Positions 60,514-64,000 of a stretch of 64,000 bases of DNA are shown here, piece by piece. The stretch is taken from positions 1,833,501 through 1,897,500 of the forward strand of contig NC_044591.1 in the NCBI RefSeq assembly GCF_901933205.1, written 5' to 3'. Below the pieces are notes generated by a model that was not told the origin of the DNA, did no database searches, and worked only from the letters and a program-made list of their open reading frames with translations. How positions within the stretch are numbered: position 1 is the first letter of the stretch; every line of letters begins with the position of its first letter. The position numbers and the translations under genes were made by a program. The stretch comes from Camarhynchus parvulus (lineage: Eukaryota > Chordata > Aves > Passeriformes > Thraupidae).

Positions 60514-62030
60514 GTGAGAGGGGACCACCTTCGTTTCAAGAGCGTTTCTGACTTTGTGAGGGCCTCTGGCACGGATGTGGGGGGACGTCTCCCCCTGTGT
60601 GGGGAGCCACCTGCCCACCCCACCACGGCTGGCGGGAGAAGAGACTCTTCAAGGACAGTCCCCGCCGCTGGCTTGTCCCCCCGGGCAGAGTGGGGAGAGA
60701 AGGCTTTGTCCAAGGCGCCGGTGCAAAGTTTTTCGCCTGACTCCCTGGAGCAGGCGCAGGGGCCGCCTCCTCTGCCCCTCCCGGGGCTGAGAGGGCCGCC
60801 CGCTGCTCCAGGCGCAGCATTGCCGCCCCCTGCCCGCTCCGCCCGCCGCCCCGCCTTCAGCACGGTCCGTCATTGCTCCAAGCACGGCGGCCCCGCCCTT
60901 GCCCGCTGCGCCGGCGGGAAATGTTCAAGCTGGGGATGATCCGCAACCACTCCCACTGCCTCCCGCCAGCCTGGCTCCTGTTCAGGAAGAGCTTGAGGAT
61001 GGCGACCAGCCCGTAGACCTTGCTCCACATGCCGCCCGCAGCCCCACCTCCGGCTGCGGCTGCCTCAGCACCTGCACCCAGCCTGCCACCCCCTCCCTCA
61101 GCAGCAGAGCCCGCACCGGGACTGCACCGCCCGGAACCAAGAGAGACCGCGGCAGGGCTTCCTTGCGCGCTTATGCCGCTCCCGCAGCCGATCCTGCCGC
61201 CCCCGCCACCCCCAGCAGCGGCTGCTGCAGCACCTGCAACCTGCCCGGCTTCCCCCCTGAGTTTTTCAGGCTGTCCTGAGGCTGCCCCTGTGGTGGGAGC
61301 TGGGACAGAGGAAGGAGACGCCGGCCCGTTCCCCAGGGGAGGCGCGGCTCGTTTGCTCACAGCCGGCGCCTCTCGGCTGAACACTTTGAAATTCAGTGTT
61401 TTCCTGGGACAGGGCATTTTTCGCGGGCTGACTCAGGGTTGGTCAGGGGGTTGTTACTGGGATTTGGGGTGCCTGGCTCCCCCCGCGTGCACCAGCGCCG
61501 TGGAGGGTGTGGTTTCCAGAGGTGCTGCCTCCGGTCCCAAGCTCTGAGGGGACGGGGATGGTGCCGCTGATCAGAGGGCTAGGCAACACTCGTTTGTATC
61601 GTGGGGGAGAACGCCGTAGCAAGGGGTGGAGGGCACTTGTTTCCTCTGGGCAGACTGGACCCCGAGATCTGGGTGCCCCATCCCCGGGAAAGCTTCTCCT
61701 TCCCAGCCGCCGGCACCAGTGGTTCTGGGGGGAGAGGGAGAAGGCATTTGGCCACTCCTGTTGCCGAGACGCCCGCAGCATGGTGGGGGCGGCTGTGAGA
61801 ACAGAGACCCCGCCTCACAGGCCGCGTCTGGGCCGCTTGGCCCGTCCCCTGGCCCGGAGCCCCTGCCCCGCCCACCGCCGGCCTTGGGGGCTTTGGCCCC
61901 CCGCAACCAGGCCCGGGCCGCTGTCCCGTGAGCTGGGTCTGGGGTCCTTGGTCTGCCCACCTGGACCAGGGGCTCAGCCCCGCCCTGCCACGCAGGGTCC
62001 AAAAACCTTCTGCTTCTGCTGGTGTTTCTG
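60514..62030. other. GC-rich, CpG-rich tract with proline/alanine-rich frames
   Basis: About 1.5 kb of CpG-rich sequence with overlapping open frames on both strands; the plus frame at 61020-61547 begins with runs of Pro and Ala. Composition alone can produce these frames. No splice-bounded conserved domain is visible. It may be the Gag-linker part of a second retroelement or an unannotated CpG island. Confidence 0.35.
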
Positions 62031-62619
62031 AGAAAAAAGGAAAAAATCAAAAAAGAAAGGCTGACCTCTCATTGTCAGTCCAGAGTGCTGGAAAGCCATG
62101 AGTCAGACTTGGCCCAAGTCGTTAAATTATAGGCTGTGGCCATGGTTTTCCAGAGATTTTTTTAATACTTTTGGATTTCTAATAGTTATTAGTGATTTTC
62201 TTTAGCAATTCTCTGTTTCAGAATTCGGCAGGTCTGTTTCAGAACCAGGAAGGACCTTCAGGGATGTCAAAGAGCAAAAAATGAATTGGCCTTCTCTGAA
62301 ACTGAGCTGTTTGGACTTGAAACAATGAACTTTCTTTGCAGGGTTGTATGGGTTCCTGATATTGTAAATCTTGTGTTAGTGATATAATAGAAGTAGATAT
62401 TCTACAGGTAAAGAATCTCCTTGATCATTCTATGTCAGCACTTGATTGAGGTTTCAATTGGCCATGGATAAACCTCTCAAGATGTGTCTGTTCTCTCTTC
62501 TGCAAGGGCCCAGCAGAAGAATTACAAACGCAGCTCCTTTTTATTATAATGAGGGGTGAAGTGTTGCAACATTTCTCTTCACAGAGACAAGCAAGGCACA
62601 ATTCTTCACAAGGATTTCT

Positions 62620-62985
62620 GAGATTCATATTCTCTGAACCTCAGAGAAAGGGAAAACACAATTCTTATCACTTGCTGTGCCTGTGTTGTGCCAAAGTAGA
62701 ATGCAATATGGAGATTGCTTATCCAAAGTGCGGGTGTTTTGTTTCCTTGGCCTATCTGGGCCAAATTTGTGTGTGTGTGTGTGTCGGGACTGTCGGCTGA
62801 CAGTCACGAGATTCAGTGCAGTGTGAACGTTGTGTGCAGAGTGAGTGCTTGGCAGATTCAGTTTAGATAAAATGTATATAGTATAGTAAATTAAAGTCAT
62901 TAATTAGCCTTCTGATATCCATGGAGTCCTCCTCATTAATCTCTCCCCATCGTCAGAGTTGCCTTTGATTTACAATACTCCTTCA
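62620..62985 (+). mobile_element. Possible LTR or retroelement tail
   Basis: The composition and layout resemble an avian LTR: (GT)n, TGTCGGGACTGTCGGCTGAC, a TATA-like GATAAAATGTATATAG, an ATTAAA-type signal (AATTAAAGTCATTAATTAGC), then a C/T-rich end. I could not find a second copy in the window, so this is a weak call. Confidence 0.3.
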
Positions 62986-62989
62986 TCCA

Positions 62990-64000
62990 CCAAAGCCCCT
63001 CTGAGGGTGGGACACAATGCACAAGGACACGCACAACAGGCTCCTGCACTCCCAGCCCAAACAACTGTCCCCGTGGCACATGTGGGTACACACAGAGGGG
63101 ACAGGAGTGCTCCACATTGCCCAGCTCCCCATGGACAACCTGGAGCTCTCCATCCAAGCCAGCAGATCATGCTGCGAATGCCATGCCAGTGTCCCAAGCA
63201 CCTGGCCCCATCCTGCTGTGCAGAGTAGCCACCTCCACACATCATCTGACTGGCAGGCCTTTCATTGCCTTTGGGTGATCCCTACAGTTCCTTTGCCATA
63301 GCATATTTCCTGTCCATCCAAACCATTTCCCACCCTGCGTCCCTCTTCACCTGCTAAAGTTTTGGTCAGGCTGACAAGTGCCAGGGGGTCTCTGGAGAGT
63401 CCCCAGGTGGCTCACACGGTGCCAGGGCTCGTGCCAGTTCTCTTGGGCCCCAGTGCAGGTGCCAGTGCTGCTCTCTGGGCTGGTGACAGTGCCGCTCAAT
63501 GGTCCATGGCTCCTAAACCAGGCACCGTCCACCGCGTCCCCCACCCAGCCTGAGCTGCTGCCGTCCATCCCTGCTCGCTCTGCTCCTCCTCCTCACCCCG
63601 TGAGGATCCCGGCTGGGCTGCAGCAGCCACAATGGGATGATGGTGTGATGGATGGCTCTGCTGGGGGGCTGATGGTGCGGCACCCACCCCCACTTCCTGG
63701 ACAGCTCCTTCACACCTGCTCCCTCCAACACGCTGCCCTCTTCCTGGAAAACTTCCCTGTCTCCTCCAGGGCAGCCCGGGCTCCTGCCAGGAACCCCACA
63801 GCTGGGGGTTCTGTGCGCTGCCCACCACCCACCTTGATCCTCCAGCCACCACAGAAGGAGATCCATGGTAAGATGCTCCGCTCCTGGGCCATGTCACAGG
63901 TCCTGTTGTTGGAGCCGGCAGCTGCCAAGGGCTCTGTCTCCAAGAGAGCTCCTGCAGGCACCCCTGACCCCTCCCAAACCAGTCAGACTCTCTCAAGCTC
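62990..64000. other. No gene recognised at the right edge
   Basis: GC-rich sequence without a recognised gene. A 166-codon minus-strand frame (63496-63996) has low-complexity Gly/Ser/Trp content and no identifiable domain. Confidence 0.35.

Noticed and set aside
60857..61417. 186-codon minus-strand frame, Gly/Ala-rich
   Set aside because: Antisense shadow of the Pro/Ala-rich plus frame in a GC-rich tract; no domain.
63496..63996. 166-codon minus-strand frame at the right edge
   Set aside because: Low-complexity Gly/Ser/Trp content, no recognisable family and no supporting splice structure; could be checked with transcripts.

Overview
The window is vertebrate nuclear DNA, almost certainly from a bird and probably a songbird. 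The genes are compact multi-exon protein genes with GT-AG introns. Several CR1 LINE tails ending in the avian ATTCTGTGATTCT-like terminus are present. GC-rich minisatellites crowd the 5' ends of genes, as is usual on avian microchromosomes, and a Lys-primed retrovirus-like element lies on the right. The bird assignment rests on CR1 type and compactness; songbird is a guess.

Layout, left to right: CAMK2N1 (-, 1048-2094), MUL1 (-, 5307-8336), FAM43B (-, 9761-10651), CDA (+, 13417-15077), PINK1 (+, 17128-25691), AGMAT (+, 27928-30768), DNAJC16 (-, 34384-42738, with a ~3 kb 3'UTR down to ~31300), CASP9 (+, 45531-51264) and a CTRC/CELA-type pancreatic protease lacking its last exon (-, 52421-54245). 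I rebuilt every exon from splice sites and checked reading phase across junctions. CAMK2N1, FAM43B, CDA, DNAJC16 and CASP9 are intact. MUL1, PINK1 and AGMAT each carry one net -1 (or +2) frameshift in GC-rich sequence, which looks more like uncorrected assembly indels than three dead genes.

Two blocks that are about 5 Mb apart on human 1p36 meet here. CAMK2N1-MUL1-FAM43B-CDA-PINK1 occupies the left and AGMAT-DNAJC16-CASP9-CTRC the right. The join lies between PINK1 and AGMAT, where human has DDOST. Functionally the set includes mitochondrial quality control (PINK1 kinase, MUL1 E3 ligase), the intrinsic apoptosis initiator CASP9, an ER J-protein (DNAJC16), a mitochondrial ureohydrolase (AGMAT), pyrimidine salvage (CDA), a CaMKII inhibitor (CAMK2N1) and an exocrine protease. 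They are neighbours by synteny, not one pathway.

The right end (54.3-64 kb) is repeat territory: an AT-rich block (55.35-57.1 kb), a minus-strand LTR element (57251 to at least 59881), a GC-rich stretch with unrecognised ORFs (60.2-62.0 kb), and an LTR-like tail near 62.6-62.9 kb. The minus-strand element keeps a 3' LTR, polypurine tract, tRNA-Lys primer binding site and a short gag-like ORF. It has no visible pol or env. In their place it holds an intronless, decayed cold-shock domain of a Y-box protein in the same orientation. This looks like a retroviral transduction of a host mRNA and is the most interesting thing in the window.
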